From Lachnospiraceae bacterium OF09-6 (GTDB taxonomy: Bacteria > Bacillota > Clostridia > Lachnospirales > Lachnospiraceae), in contig QUMM01000032.1 of assembly GCA_003435055.1 (NCBI GenBank), positions 1 through 37,832 on the forward strand: a stretch of 37,832 nucleotides of DNA. The letters are read 5' to 3'. The translations under genes and the position numbers were made by a program. Within the stretch, counting starts at the first letter, position 1. Each line of letters opens with the position of its first letter. This document shows positions 25,238-34,179 of this stretch, one piece after another. The notes beneath the pieces were generated by a model, which was not told where the DNA came from, did no database searches, and worked only from the letters and a program-made list of their open reading frames with translations.

Positions 25238-26410
25238 TTATTTTTGAATCTTTTTCAGAAGCTTCTGAATCTTTCCGGTTGGGCTGATAATCGGTTCAAT
25301 GGAGATATCATGATTCAGACTATCCATGATACTTGCTGTGAATTTTGTCATATCAGCTTCTACATAATATGGCTTTGTGAGAAGCTCCGGATCACGATAA
25401 TTCAGATTCGTGGTAATTACCTTATAGATGTATTCTTTCTCATAGAATTCATCGAATTTCTCAAATCCATCGGTGAAGAGACCGAATGTCGTGCAGACAA
25501 ATACTCGTCTGGCCTTGCGATCCTTCAGCTGTTTGGCAACATCCAGCATACTTTCTCCGGAAGAAATCATATCGTCAACAATTACTACGTCTTTGCCTTC
25601 TACAGAGGAGCCAAGGAATTCATGAGCTACAATCGGATTCTTTCCATTGACGATGACAGAATAGTCACGTCGTTTGTAGAACATTCCCATATCGACACCC
25701 AGAATTGTTGAGAAGTAAACAGCACGTCCCATTGCACCTTCATCCGGGCTGATAATCATCAGATGGTCGCTGTCAATACGAAAGTCTGGTGTGGTGTCAA
25801 TGATGGCTTTCAGGAACTGATAAGTCGGCATAAAAGTATCAAATCCAATCAGTGGAATGGCATTCTGAACACGAGGGTCATGGGCATCAAAGGTAATGAT
25901 GTTGCTGACACCCAGATCAGCCAGTTCCTGAAGAGCAAGAGCACAATCCAGAGACTCACGGCCGGAACGTTTGTGCTGACGGCCTTCATAAAGAAATGGC
26001 ATAATAACATTCAGTCGTTTGGCTTTTCCGTCTGTGGCAGAAATAATACGCTTCAGATCCTGAAAATGATTGTCTGGAGACATATGGTTTTCCTGTCCAA
26101 ATAATTTATAGGTCAGACTATAGTTGGTCACGTCTGCGAAGATATATAAGTCACTTCCACGAACAGAAGTATTAATCATACCCTTTCCTTCTCCGGTTCC
26201 GAATCTCGGGCAGATACTGTCTACCATATAGGAATCTTCGGAATAGCCTCTGTAGTGTATATTCTGAAGGTCCTGAGTTGGATTGGTGTGACGGTACTCA
26301 ACAAGATGTTCGTTCACCTTAGTGGCAAAGTCCTTACAGCCTTCCAAAGTTGCAATTTTTATTGGCGCAATCGGTAATGCGTTTCGTAATGTATCAAACT
26401 GATCAGTCAT
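25238..26410 (-). CDS. prs: Ribose-phosphate pyrophosphokinase (long form)
   Basis: Makes PRPP from ribose 5-phosphate and ATP for nucleotide, His and Trp synthesis. Encodes 390 residues, longer than the usual 310-320, with insertions in the N-terminal half (SICPRFGTGEGKGMINTSVRG, FADVTNYSLTYKLFGQ). The PRPP-binding loop VVIVDDMISSGESM and the divalent-metal region FDAHDPRVQNAIPL are clear; KRRDYSVIVNGKNP is the flexible-loop region. ATG 26410 follows GGAGG by five bases; a GTG four codons earlier is too close to the promoter side. It has its own promoter and converges with pgeF on a shared terminator. Confidence 0.93.
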   Translation of the reverse strand: MTDQFDTLRNALPIAPIKIATLEGCKDFATKVNEHLVEYRHTNPTQDLQNIHYRGYSEDSYMVDSICPRFGTGEGKGMINTSVRGSDLYIFADVTNYSLTYKLFGQENHMSPDNHFQDLKRIISATDGKAKRLNVIMPFLYEGRQHKRSGRESLDCALALQELADLGVSNIITFDAHDPRVQNAIPLIGFDTFMPTYQFLKAIIDTTPDFRIDSDHLMIISPDEGAMGRAVYFSTILGVDMGMFYKRRDYSVIVNGKNPIVAHEFLGSSVEGKDVVIVDDMISSGESMLDVAKQLKDRKARRVFVCTTFGLFTDGFEKFDEFYEKEYIYKVITTNLNYRDPELLTKPYYVEADMTKFTASIMDSLNHDISIEPIISPTGKIQKLLKKIQK

Positions 26411-26450
26411 ACATGCCTCCACAATCTTATAGTAATCTAATTCACTTGAC

Positions 26451-26479
26451 AGTATAGTGGTTCTTTAGAATTCCGTCAA
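26451..26479 (-). promoter_or_regulatory. Predicted sigma-A promoter of prs
   Basis: On the minus strand TTGACG (26479-26474), 17 bases, TATACT (26456-26451). The start point is about 35 bases before the prs ATG. Confidence 0.7.
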
Positions 26480-26514
26480 GAAAATTGTCGCAATTTGGTT
26501 TAAAAAATATAAGA

Positions 26515-26543
26515 TTGCAATTTAGAACCAATTTTAGTATGAT
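26515..26543 (+). promoter_or_regulatory. Predicted sigma-A promoter of the DUF512-der-plsY-gpsA operon
   Basis: TTGCAA (26515-26520), 17 bases, TATGAT (26538-26543). It is divergent from the prs promoter, with 35 bases between the two -35 boxes. A leader of about 70 bases precedes the gene at 26621. Confidence 0.65.
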
Positions 26544-26620
26544 ATGAGTGGACATTTTTGATCAGCATTAAAATGTCAGAATAAATCAATGTAATTAAGA
26601 TAACAGGAGCAGTTTCCATA

Positions 26621-27988
26621 ATGAAAAAACAAAAAAAACATATTGTCGGCCGTGTGCTCAGCGGCAGCATTGCAGAAGAGATGGAGATTGAGCCGGGAGA
26701 TGAGCTGATATCCATCAATGATCAGCCGGTTGGAGATATACTGGACTACCACTATCTTTGCAATGAAGAATATCTGACTGTTGTGATTCGGAAGCCAGAT
26801 GGAGAAGAGTGGGAGCTGGAGATAGAAAAGGAATTTGAGGAAGACCTGGGAATGGAATTTGAGAATGGTATGATGGATGAATATCATTCCTGCCATAACA
26901 AGTGTATTTTCTGTTTTATTGATCAGATGCCTCCAGGAATGAGAGATACACTGTATTTTAAGGATGATGATTCCCGTCTTTCCTTTTTACAGGGTAACTA
27001 TATTACGCTGACCAATCTGAAGGAAGAGGATATTCAGCAGATTATCCGCTACCATCTTTCTCCCATTAATATCTCATTTCAGACGATGAATCCACAGCTG
27101 CGGTGCCAGATGCTGAATAATCGTTTTGCGGGTGAATCACTGAAAAAGGTAGATCGTTTCGTTGAAGCAGGAATTGAGCTGAATGGTCAGATCGTCCTTT
27201 GCAAAGGCGTAAATGACGGGGCAGAACTGGAATATACCATTGAACAGCTGACCCGTTATCTGCCAAATCTGGTCAGCGTCTCCGTGGTACCGGTGGGACT
27301 GACCAGGTTCCGGGACGGGCTATATCCACTGGAACCATTTGAAAAGGAAGATGCGATAGAAGTGCTGGACATCATTCATAAATGGCAGGAACGAATCATG
27401 GAAAAGCATCATACGCATATGATTCATGCATCGGATGAGTGGTATCTTCTGGCTGGACGTGAGCTTCCGGAGGAAGACAATTATGACGGCTATCCGCAGC
27501 TGGAAAATGGTGTCGGTATGATTCGTCTTTTCATGAATGAGGTGAAAGAAGAACTGGCACATCGAAAAGGAGATGACCGCTGCCATATGGTATCGATAGC
27601 AACCGGTCTTCTGGCCTGCGATTATATCCGGTGGGCGGCAGAAGAAGTGCGGACTTTGTATCCTAATGTGACGGTACGTGTTTATCCAATCAAGAACGAT
27701 TTCTTTGGAGAAAAGATTACAGTAGCCGGCCTGCTTACCGGACAGGATCTGGAAGCACAGTTAAAAGGCAAAGAGCTCGGTGAGCGGCTGTTTCTAAGCA
27801 GTAATGTTCTGAGAGATGGGGAGAATGTCTTCCTGGATGATATGACAGTGGAAGATCTGGAACTGTCTCTGCAGACGAAAACAGGGATTGTAAAATCAGA
27901 CGGAAAGGATTTTGTGCATGCAATTCTCCTGGAAGATATTTCTTCCGGACGGGAGAAGCAGCCATATGAGGTGAAAGATTATGAGTAA
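26621..27988 (+). CDS. PDZ-radical SAM DUF512 protein
   Basis: Encodes 455 residues. An N-terminal PDZ-like domain (about 5-70, [25 protein letters not shown]) is followed by a radical SAM-like core whose cluster motif is [17 protein letters not shown] (Cys pattern CxxxCxxC, about residues 90-97), then the C-terminal DUF512 domain ([11 protein letters not shown] onward, including [14 protein letters not shown]). The family is widespread in Firmicutes, nearly always next to der, and its reaction is unknown; a role linked to ribosome or membrane processes is only guessed from neighbours. It overlaps der by eight bases, so they are coupled. First gene of the der-plsY-gpsA operon. Confidence 0.92.
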   Translation: MKKQKKHIVGRVLSGSIAEEMEIEPGDELISINDQPVGDILDYHYLCNEEYLTVVIRKPDGEEWELEIEKEFEEDLGMEFENGMMDEYHSCHNKCIFCFIDQMPPGMRDTLYFKDDDSRLSFLQGNYITLTNLKEEDIQQIIRYHLSPINISFQTMNPQLRCQMLNNRFAGESLKKVDRFVEAGIELNGQIVLCKGVNDGAELEYTIEQLTRYLPNLVSVSVVPVGLTRFRDGLYPLEPFEKEDAIEVLDIIHKWQERIMEKHHTHMIHASDEWYLLAGRELPEEDNYDGYPQLENGVGMIRLFMNEVKEELAHRKGDDRCHMVSIATGLLACDYIRWAAEEVRTLYPNVTVRVYPIKNDFFGEKITVAGLLTGQDLEAQLKGKELGERLFLSSNVLRDGENVFLDDMTVEDLELSLQTKTGIVKSDGKDFVHAILLEDISSGREKQPYEVKDYE

Positions 27989-29306
27989 ACCGATTGTAGC
28001 AATTGTTGGGCGGCCAAATGTAGGGAAATCCACCCTTTTTAATGCGCTTGCCGGAGAGAACATTTCGATTGTAAAAGATACACCGGGTGTGACCAGAGAC
28101 CGTATCTACGCAGACGTAGAATGGCTGAATCATACCTTTACACTGATTGATACCGGTGGTATCGAACCGGACAGTAATGACATCATTCTGTCCCAGATGA
28201 GAGAACAGGCTCAGATCGCCATTGATACCGCAGATGTGATTCTGTTCATGGTAGATGTGAAGCAGGGCCTGGTGGATTCTGATTCCAAGGTAGCAGATAT
28301 GCTGCGCCGTTCCCATAAGCCGGTGGTGCTGACAGTAAATAAAGTTGACCACCATGAGAAATTCCTGGCGGATGTATATGAATTTTATAATCTGGGAATC
28401 GGTGATCCATTCCCGATCTCTTCTGTGAATAAGCAGGGACTTGGAGATCTGCTGGATCAGGTGATTTCTCTGTTCCCGGAATCGGTGACAGAAGAGGAAG
28501 AGGATGACAGACCGAAGATCGCTGTAGTCGGAAAGCCAAATGTCGGAAAGTCTTCCATTATAAATAAGCTTCTTGGTGAAAACCGTGTGATTGTATCCAA
28601 TATTGCAGGAACGACCAGAGACGCCATTGATACAGAAGTGCAGTGGGACGGAAAAGAATATGTATTTATCGATACAGCCGGACTGCGCAGAAAGAACAAA
28701 ATCAAGGAAGAACTGGAACGTTACAGTATTATCCGTACAGTAACAGCGGTGGAACGTGCTGATGTGGTAGTTGTTGTCATTGATGCAACAGAAGGCGTTA
28801 CGGAACAGGATGCCAAGATTGCCGGTATTGCCCATGATCGTGGAAAAGGTATTCTGGTAGTAGTAAATAAGTGGGATGCCATTGAGAAAGATGACAAGAC
28901 GATCTATAAGTATACCAACAAAGTAAAAGAAGTGCTGTCTTTCATGCCATATGCAGAGATTATGTTTGTATCTGCAGAGACCGGGCAGCGTCTGCCGAAG
29001 CTGTTTGAAAAGATTGATATGATTATTGAAAATCAGACTATGCGTATTGCGACCGGTGTCCTGAATGAGATCATGTCAGAGGCTATCGCACTTCAGCAGC
29101 CGCCATCGGATAAGGGAAAACGGCTGAAGCTGTATTATATTACCCAGGTAGCGGTAAAGCCACCTACATTTGTTATTTTTGTAAACGATAAAAAGCTGAT
29201 GCATTTCTCCTATACCAGATATCTGGAAAATAAGATCCGTGATACCTTTGGTTTTAAGGGAACATCATTGAAATTTATTATTCGGGAAAGAAAGGATAAT
29301 GAATAA
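27981..29306 (+). CDS. der: Ribosome biogenesis GTPase Der (EngA)
   Basis: Tandem-domain GTPase for 50S maturation. Encodes 441 residues. First G domain: GRPNVGKST (about 10), DTGGIEP, NKVDHH. Second: GKPNVGKSS (about 183), [19 protein letters not shown]. The C-terminal KH-like domain spans about 350-441 ([21 protein letters not shown]). Its start overlaps the DUF512 stop and its own stop overlaps the plsY start, so the operon is continuous. Confidence 0.98.
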   Translation: MSKPIVAIVGRPNVGKSTLFNALAGENISIVKDTPGVTRDRIYADVEWLNHTFTLIDTGGIEPDSNDIILSQMREQAQIAIDTADVILFMVDVKQGLVDSDSKVADMLRRSHKPVVLTVNKVDHHEKFLADVYEFYNLGIGDPFPISSVNKQGLGDLLDQVISLFPESVTEEEEDDRPKIAVVGKPNVGKSSIINKLLGENRVIVSNIAGTTRDAIDTEVQWDGKEYVFIDTAGLRRKNKIKEELERYSIIRTVTAVERADVVVVVIDATEGVTEQDAKIAGIAHDRGKGILVVVNKWDAIEKDDKTIYKYTNKVKEVLSFMPYAEIMFVSAETGQRLPKLFEKIDMIIENQTMRIATGVLNEIMSEAIALQQPPSDKGKRLKLYYITQVAVKPPTFVIFVNDKKLMHFSYTRYLENKIRDTFGFKGTSLKFIIRERKDNE

Positions 29307-29958
29307 CATGAGTATTCGGATTATCTGTCTGGCAATTGGCTATGTCTTCGGCCTGTTCCAGACAAGCTACATTATAGGAAAACGACATGGCATTGATATC
29401 CGCGATTATGGCAGCGGCAATGCAGGAACGACCAATATGATGCGTACTATGGGAACCAGGGCTGGCCTGATTACGTTTGCCGGTGACTGCCTGAAGTGCA
29501 TTCTGGCAGTAGCACTGGTACGGGTTCTGTTCCGTGCACAGTACTCCTCTATGATGCATCTGCTGGTGCTTTATGCGGCAGCCGGCGTTATTCTGGGACA
29601 CAATTTTCCATTTTATCTGAACTTCCGCGGTGGAAAGGGGATTGCAGCTACGGCAGGACTGGTTCTTTCGTTTCACCCGGTTATGGCTGTGCTTGGTATC
29701 ATTACCTTTTTTGGTATTTTCTTTACCACGCATTATGTATCGCTGGGATCCCTGGCCGTTTATGCAGGGCTGATGATTGAGATGGTGATATTTGGACAGA
29801 TGGGATGGTTTGACCTTTCCCAGAATCAGCTGATTGAACTGTATATACTTATGGCGTTTCTGACAGCACTGGCTTACTGGAAGCACAGAGGAAACATCAG
29901 GCGTCTGCTTGAGGGAACAGAACGTAAAACGTATCTGACAAAAAAGAGCCAGCAGTAG
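29299..29958 (+). CDS. plsY: Glycerol-3-phosphate acyltransferase PlsY
   Basis: Integral membrane enzyme that transfers the acyl group from acyl-phosphate (made by PlsX, 8955) to glycerol 3-phosphate (made by GpsA, next gene), giving lysophosphatidate. Encodes 219 residues with about five membrane segments. Family motifs: [16 protein letters not shown] (about 35) and [12 protein letters not shown] (about 110), with an [10 protein letters not shown] segment between. The overlapping ATG at 29299 and the ATG at 29308 are both possible; AAAGGAT favours the first. Placing plsY directly before gpsA supplies substrate and enzyme together. Confidence 0.96.
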   Translation: MNNMSIRIICLAIGYVFGLFQTSYIIGKRHGIDIRDYGSGNAGTTNMMRTMGTRAGLITFAGDCLKCILAVALVRVLFRAQYSSMMHLLVLYAAAGVILGHNFPFYLNFRGGKGIAATAGLVLSFHPVMAVLGIITFFGIFFTTHYVSLGSLAVYAGLMIEMVIFGQMGWFDLSQNQLIELYILMAFLTALAYWKHRGNIRRLLEGTERKTYLTKKSQQ

Positions 29959-29979
29959 GCTCTGACAGGAGGTGTAAGA

Positions 29980-31019
29980 ATGGCAAGAATAGGTATCCTG
30001 GGTGCAGGAAGCTGGGGAACAGCCCTTGCGATTCTGCTGCATGATAACGGACATGACGTGACTGTCTGGTCCATTCATGAAGAAGAAGTAGAGACATTAA
30101 ATACAACCAGAAGGCATGAACGTAAGCTTCCGGGAGTAGAGATTCCGGAAGGAATTGTGTTTACCACAGATATGAAGGAGACGATGTCGGACAAAGATGT
30201 CTGCGTTCTGGCGGTGCCTTCTCCGTTTATCCGAAGCACCTGCCAGAAAATGAAGCAGTATGTCCGTGCCGGACAGATCATCGTAAATGTGGCAAAGGGA
30301 ATCGAAGAAAACACACTGTATACACTGACTGATATCATAGAAGAAGAGCTGCCATATGCAGATGCCTGTGTGTTGTCCGGCCCAAGCCATGCAGAGGAGG
30401 TGAGCCGGAGACTGCCTACTACCTGTGTAGTCAGTTCAAGAACCAGAAAGACGGCTGAATATCTGCGCAGCGTATTTGTCAGTCCGGTATTTCGAGTGTA
30501 CATCAGCCGGATATGCTGGGAATTGAACTGGGGGGGGCGCTGAAAAATGTCATTGCCCTGGCAGCCGGAACAGCTGACGGACTGGGCTATGGCGATAATA
30601 CCAAGGCAGCGTTGATTACCCGCGGTATCGCAGAAATTGCCAGACTGGGGATCAAAATGGGTGGAAAGCCTGAGACTTTTTATGGACTGACTGGTATTGG
30701 AGACCTGATTGTGACCTGTGCCAGTATGCACAGCCGGAATCGTAAGGCCGGCTATCTGATGGGGCAGGGCTATACCATGGAAGAAGCCATGAAGGAAGTG
30801 CAGATGGTAGTAGAGGGTGTCTATTCGGCAAAGGCCGCACTGGAGCTGTCCAGAAAATATCAGGTAGAGATGCCAATCGTTGAGCAGGTAAACAAAGTCC
30901 TTTTTGAAAATAAGAACGCAGAAGAGGCTGTTAAAGAACTGATGCTTCGGGATAAAAAGATTGATCAGATGATACACAGTGGTAGAAGAAAATGCGGTTT
31001 GCTCTTGACGATTTTTTAA
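29980..31019 (+). CDS. gpsA: Glycerol-3-phosphate dehydrogenase [NAD(P)+] GpsA, frameshifted
   Basis: Reduces dihydroxyacetone phosphate to glycerol 3-phosphate for phospholipids. The Rossmann motif [25 protein letters not shown] is at the N-terminus; [10 protein letters not shown] and [10 protein letters not shown] mark the catalytic interface. The frame from 29980 derails at [12 protein letters not shown]; one C added at 30506-30508 restores [23 protein letters not shown] with the catalytic Lys, then [23 protein letters not shown], about 345 residues in all. The last residues (CGLLLTIF) are unlike the usual ending and overlap the -35 box of the next promoter. Ribosome binding site AGGAGG. 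Confidence 0.95.
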
Positions 31020-31033
31020 AATGGGTGTATATT
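31005..31033 (+). promoter_or_regulatory. Strong sigma-A promoter of the ABC importer operon
   Basis: TTGACG (31005-31010), exactly 17 bases, TATATT (31028-31033). The -35 box lies inside the gpsA 3' end. A leader of about 55 bases follows, with no recognisable riboswitch. Confidence 0.75.
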
Positions 31034-31096
31034 CTTACTAACACGCATTAATCCGTTAAAGTGGAAAAGAAAATGGGAAAAGAGAGGAACGCAACA

Positions 31097-32068
31097 ATGA
31101 AAAAAATAACAAAGAAAATGGTGGCTGCCGGTGTGGCAGCAACAATGGTAGCTTCCCTTGGAATCGCAGCAAATGCAGAAGAGGCTACTTATAAAGTAGG
31201 CGTTTGCCAGCTGATTCAGCATGAAGCTCTGGATGCAGCTACACAGGGATTTCAGGATGCATTAACAGAAAAATTGGGGGACCGTGTTACATTCGATGTA
31301 CAGAATGCTTCCGGAGAATCTGTAAACTGTTCTACTATCATCAATGGGTTTGTTTCCGATCAGGTAGATCTGATTCTTGCTAATGCTACAGGAGCACTTC
31401 AGGCAGCAGTAGCCGGAACATCAGATATTCCGATTCTGGGTACAGCGGTAACGGACTATGCGACAGCACTGGATATTGATGACTGGACAGGTACCGTAGG
31501 AGGAAATGTTTCCGGTACTTCAGACTGTGCACCACTGGAAGATCAGGCGGCTATGATTCTGGAACTTGTTCCGGATGCGAAGACAGTAGGTATGCTGTAT
31601 TGTTCCGCAGAGCCTAACTCTGAATATCAGGTAAATGCTGTAACAGAAGCATTGAAAAAGCTGAATCCAGATCTGGAGATTACAAATTACACATTCGCAG
31701 ATTCCAATGATATTTCATCTGTGGCAACATCAGCATCCGAAAGTGATGTGATCTATATTCCTACAGATAATACGGCAGCAAATAATACAGAGGCTATCAA
31801 TAACGTCCTGGAACCGGCCGGAGTACCGGTTATTACAGGTGAGGTTGGTATCTGTGAGGGATGTGGTATTGCTACCTTATCAATAAGCTATTATGATCTT
31901 GGCTACACAACTGGTGAAATGGCATATGAGATTCTGGAAGAAGGTGCAGATATCTCTACAATGGCAGTACAGTACGCACCAAATGTAACAAAACAGTATA
32001 TGGCTGACAGATGTGAAAAACTTGGAATTATTGTACCGGACGATTATGAAGCAATTGAAGCAGAATAA
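31097..32068 (+). CDS. ABC transporter substrate-binding protein (TrpX-type, COG2984)
   Basis: Encodes 323 residues, periplasmic-binding-protein-like fold of PF04392: TYKVGVCQLIQHEALDAATQGF, VDLILANATGALQAAV, KTVGMLYCSAEPNSEYQV, VIYIPTDNTAANN, ATLSISYYDLGYTTGEMA. ATG 31097 follows GAGAGGAACG; an in-frame GTG at 31061 has no ribosome binding site. The signal peptide (KKITKKMVAAGVAATMVASLGIAANA) has no lipobox Cys, unusual for a Gram-positive binding protein, which is normally lipid-anchored. The family binds aromatic amino acids or related small ligands in studied cases; the ligand here is not known. A stem-loop separates it from the permease gene. Confidence 0.9.
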   Translation: MKKITKKMVAAGVAATMVASLGIAANAEEATYKVGVCQLIQHEALDAATQGFQDALTEKLGDRVTFDVQNASGESVNCSTIINGFVSDQVDLILANATGALQAAVAGTSDIPILGTAVTDYATALDIDDWTGTVGGNVSGTSDCAPLEDQAAMILELVPDAKTVGMLYCSAEPNSEYQVNAVTEALKKLNPDLEITNYTFADSNDISSVATSASESDVIYIPTDNTAANNTEAINNVLEPAGVPVITGEVGICEGCGIATLSISYYDLGYTTGEMAYEILEEGADISTMAVQYAPNVTKQYMADRCEKLGIIVPDDYEAIEAE

Positions 32069-32102
32069 GGTTTTTGTAAAAATCTAAAATAATAAGAGGA
32101 TG

Positions 32103-32140
32103 AACTGTCACGGATGGGTCAATGATTATCTGTGACAGTT
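32103..32140 (+). terminator. Intercistronic stem-loop after the binding-protein gene
   Basis: AACTGTCACGGAT (32103-32115) pairs with ATCTGTGACAGTT (32128-32140) with one G-U pair. No proper T run follows. Such stems commonly let binding proteins be made in excess over permease and ATPase. Confidence 0.65.
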
Positions 32141-32167
32141 TCCTTTGTATATGAGGAGGGTAAGAAA

Positions 32168-33096
32168 GTGAACATTTCTTCACTTATAAATTCACTGCCG
32201 GGAGCTGCGCACAGGGTCTGATCTGGGGGATTATGGCGATCGGTGTTTATATTACTTATAAGATACTTGATCTTGCAGATCTGACTGTTGATGGAACCAT
32301 GTGTACAGGAGGGGCAGTCTGTGTCATGATGATTATGGCCGGGTTTCCTGTTCCGGTAGCTCTGGCAGGTGCATTTGGCGCCGGAATGCTGGCAGGACTT
32401 GCGACTGGTATTTTCCACACAGTAATGGGTATTCCGGCAATTCTGGCGGGAATTCTAAGCCAGCTTGGACTGTATTCAGTAAACCTGCGTATTATGGGCA
32501 GCAAGGCGAATCAGGCAGTCAGTGTAGATAAATATGATCTTTTGGTTTCGCTCCGCTATATTAAGAATGTTGCTTTTTATAAAAATACCATTTTTGTGGC
32601 AGCAGTCTTTATTGTAGTAATTATCGCATTATTATACTGGTTCTTTGGGACTGAGCTGGGATGTTCGATCCGTGCAACCGGATCAAATCCGAATATGTCC
32701 AGAGCACAGGGAATCAATACGAATGTAAGCAAAATTATTGGCCTGATGCTTTCCAACGGAATTGTGGCTCTGTCCAGTGGTATGTATGCTCAGTATCAGG
32801 GATTTGCAGATGTAAATATGGGACGTGGAGCGATCGTAATCGGTCTGGCAGCTGTTATTATCGGAGATGTTCTGTTTGGAAAATTTGCCAGAAATTTTGC
32901 TGCGAAGCTTCTGGCTGTAGCTGCCGGAGCAATTGTGTATTATCTTGTACTTCAGATAGTACTCTGGCTGGGGCTGAATACCAATGATCTGAAGCTGTTA
33001 TCAGCACTTGTGGTTGCAGTATTCCTTGCATTGCCAACTATGAAGAAACAGTATTTCCAGAAAAAAACATCAAAAGGAGGTGCCGGCCGTGCTTAA
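32168..33096 (+). CDS. ABC transporter permease (TrpY-type, COG4120), frameshifted
   Basis: Membrane subunit of the importer encoded by 31097-33883. GTG start at 32168 behind GGAGGGT. The first 14 codons (NISSLINSLPGAA) hit a stop; one G added at 32208-32209 restores GAAAQGLIWGIMAIGVYITYKILDLADLTVDGT and an open frame to 33096, about 310 residues. It has about eight hydrophobic segments and the family motif ELGCSIRATGSNPNMSRAQGIN, the cytoplasmic loop that meets the ATPase. Its last codons overlap the GTG of the ATPase gene by eight bases. Confidence 0.92.
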
Positions 33097-33883
33097 ACTG
33101 GTAGATATCAGAAAAACATTTAATCCTGGTACCGTGAACGAAAAAAGAGCGTTGAATGGTCTGAATCTGGACCTGAAAGAGGGCGATTTTGTAACAGTCA
33201 TTGGTGGAAACGGAGCCGGAAAGTCCACGATGCTGAATGCCATTGCGGGTGTATGGCCTGTTGATGAAGGCGAAATACTGATTGATGGCGTAAATGTAAC
33301 AAAGCTTTCTGAGCATAAGAGAGCCAAATATCTGGGACGTGTATTCCAGGATCCTATGACAGGGACGGCAGCAACCATGGAAATCGAAGAAAACATGGCT
33401 CTGGCGGCAAGGCGTGGTCTGCGACGTACTTTAAAAAGTGGTATTAATGAAGCAGAACGGGAACGTTACAAAGAAAAACTGAAAATTCTTGATCTGGGAC
33501 TGGAAGACCGGCTGACGGCAAAAGTAGGACTCCTTTCTGGTGGACAGCGTCAGGCACTGACTCTTCTGATGGCAACTCTGACAAAACCGAAGGTATTGCT
33601 GCTGGATGAACATACCGCAGCTCTTGACCCGAAGACAGCGGCCAAAGTTCTGGCAGCTACGGATAAGATCATTGAGCGAGATCATCTGACAGCGATTATG
33701 ATTACTCATAACATGAAAGATGCCATTGCACATGGTAATCGACTGATTATGATGCATGAGGGAAGAATTATCTACGATGTACAGGGAGAAGAAAAGAAAA
33801 ATCTTCATGTTTCCGACCTTCTGAATAAGTTTGAACAGGTCAGTGGCGGAGAATTTGCCAACGATAGAATGATGCTTACCTAA
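33089..33883 (+). CDS. ABC transporter ATP-binding protein (TrpZ-type, COG1101)
   Basis: Encodes 264 residues. Walker A GGNGAGKST (about 40), Q-loop VFQDPMTGTAATM, signature LLSGGQRQALTLLMAT, Walker B VLLLDEHTAALDPK (about 173), and an H-loop His in MITHNMKDAI. GTG 33089 is preferred over GTG 33080 because AGGAGG sits directly before the latter, leaving no spacing. It drives uptake through the permease just upstream. An intrinsic terminator follows, closing a three-gene operon. Confidence 0.95.
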   Translation: MLKLVDIRKTFNPGTVNEKRALNGLNLDLKEGDFVTVIGGNGAGKSTMLNAIAGVWPVDEGEILIDGVNVTKLSEHKRAKYLGRVFQDPMTGTAATMEIEENMALAARRGLRRTLKSGINEAERERYKEKLKILDLGLEDRLTAKVGLLSGGQRQALTLLMATLTKPKVLLLDEHTAALDPKTAAKVLAATDKIIERDHLTAIMITHNMKDAIAHGNRLIMMHEGRIIYDVQGEEKKNLHVSDLLNKFEQVSGGEFANDRMMLT

Positions 33884-33924
33884 ACCGGTATACCGTCAAA
33901 ATAGACAATTTCTAAAAGAAAATG

Positions 33925-33970
33925 AGGCAGTATTGGAAAAATAAAATGACAGTTTTCCGATACTGCCTTT
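33925..33970 (+). terminator. Intrinsic terminator of the ABC importer operon
   Basis: AGGCAGTATTGGAAAA (33925-33940) pairs with TTTTCCGATACTGCCT (33953-33968) through one G-U pair. The T run is short (TTTA), then a T-rich stretch follows. Confidence 0.85.
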
Positions 33971-34043
33971 ACTTTGTGCTAAAAAAAGTACAAAAGAAAG
34001 GATCGTTAATTAATTGTTTATTATGGATTCCAGGACAATAAAG

Positions 34044-34052
34044 TGCTATACT
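34044..34052 (+). promoter_or_regulatory. Extended -10 promoter of rnfC2-metV-metF
   Basis: TGC followed by TATACT (34047-34052) gives an extended -10; no good -35 is seen. The predicted leader of about 120 bases before 34180 has no match to a THF riboswitch that I can recognise. Confidence 0.5.
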
Positions 34053-34179
34053 GAAAACGTATCAATTGTGGACGAAAAATATATGTTTCTTTTATCATTT
34101 CTATATGGTGCAGAGGATAGAAAATAGAAAAAACAGATATGCGGAAATCTGCAAATCAAACTATAAGGAAGGTGAGCAA

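Noticed and set aside
25190..25711. 173-codon + frame opposite prs
   Set aside because: Shadow of the prs reading on the minus strand; begins inside the shared terminator.
27735..28835. 366-codon minus-strand frame
   Set aside because: Antisense to the end of the DUF512 gene and to der, both of which have strong family motifs; no start signal.
30075..30977. 300-codon minus-strand frame
   Set aside because: Antisense to gpsA, whose motifs are clear on +.
33884..34179. Riboswitch (THF or other) in the gap before rnfC2
   Set aside because: Only a terminator for the upstream operon and a promoter were recognised; no known aptamer pattern could be matched by eye.
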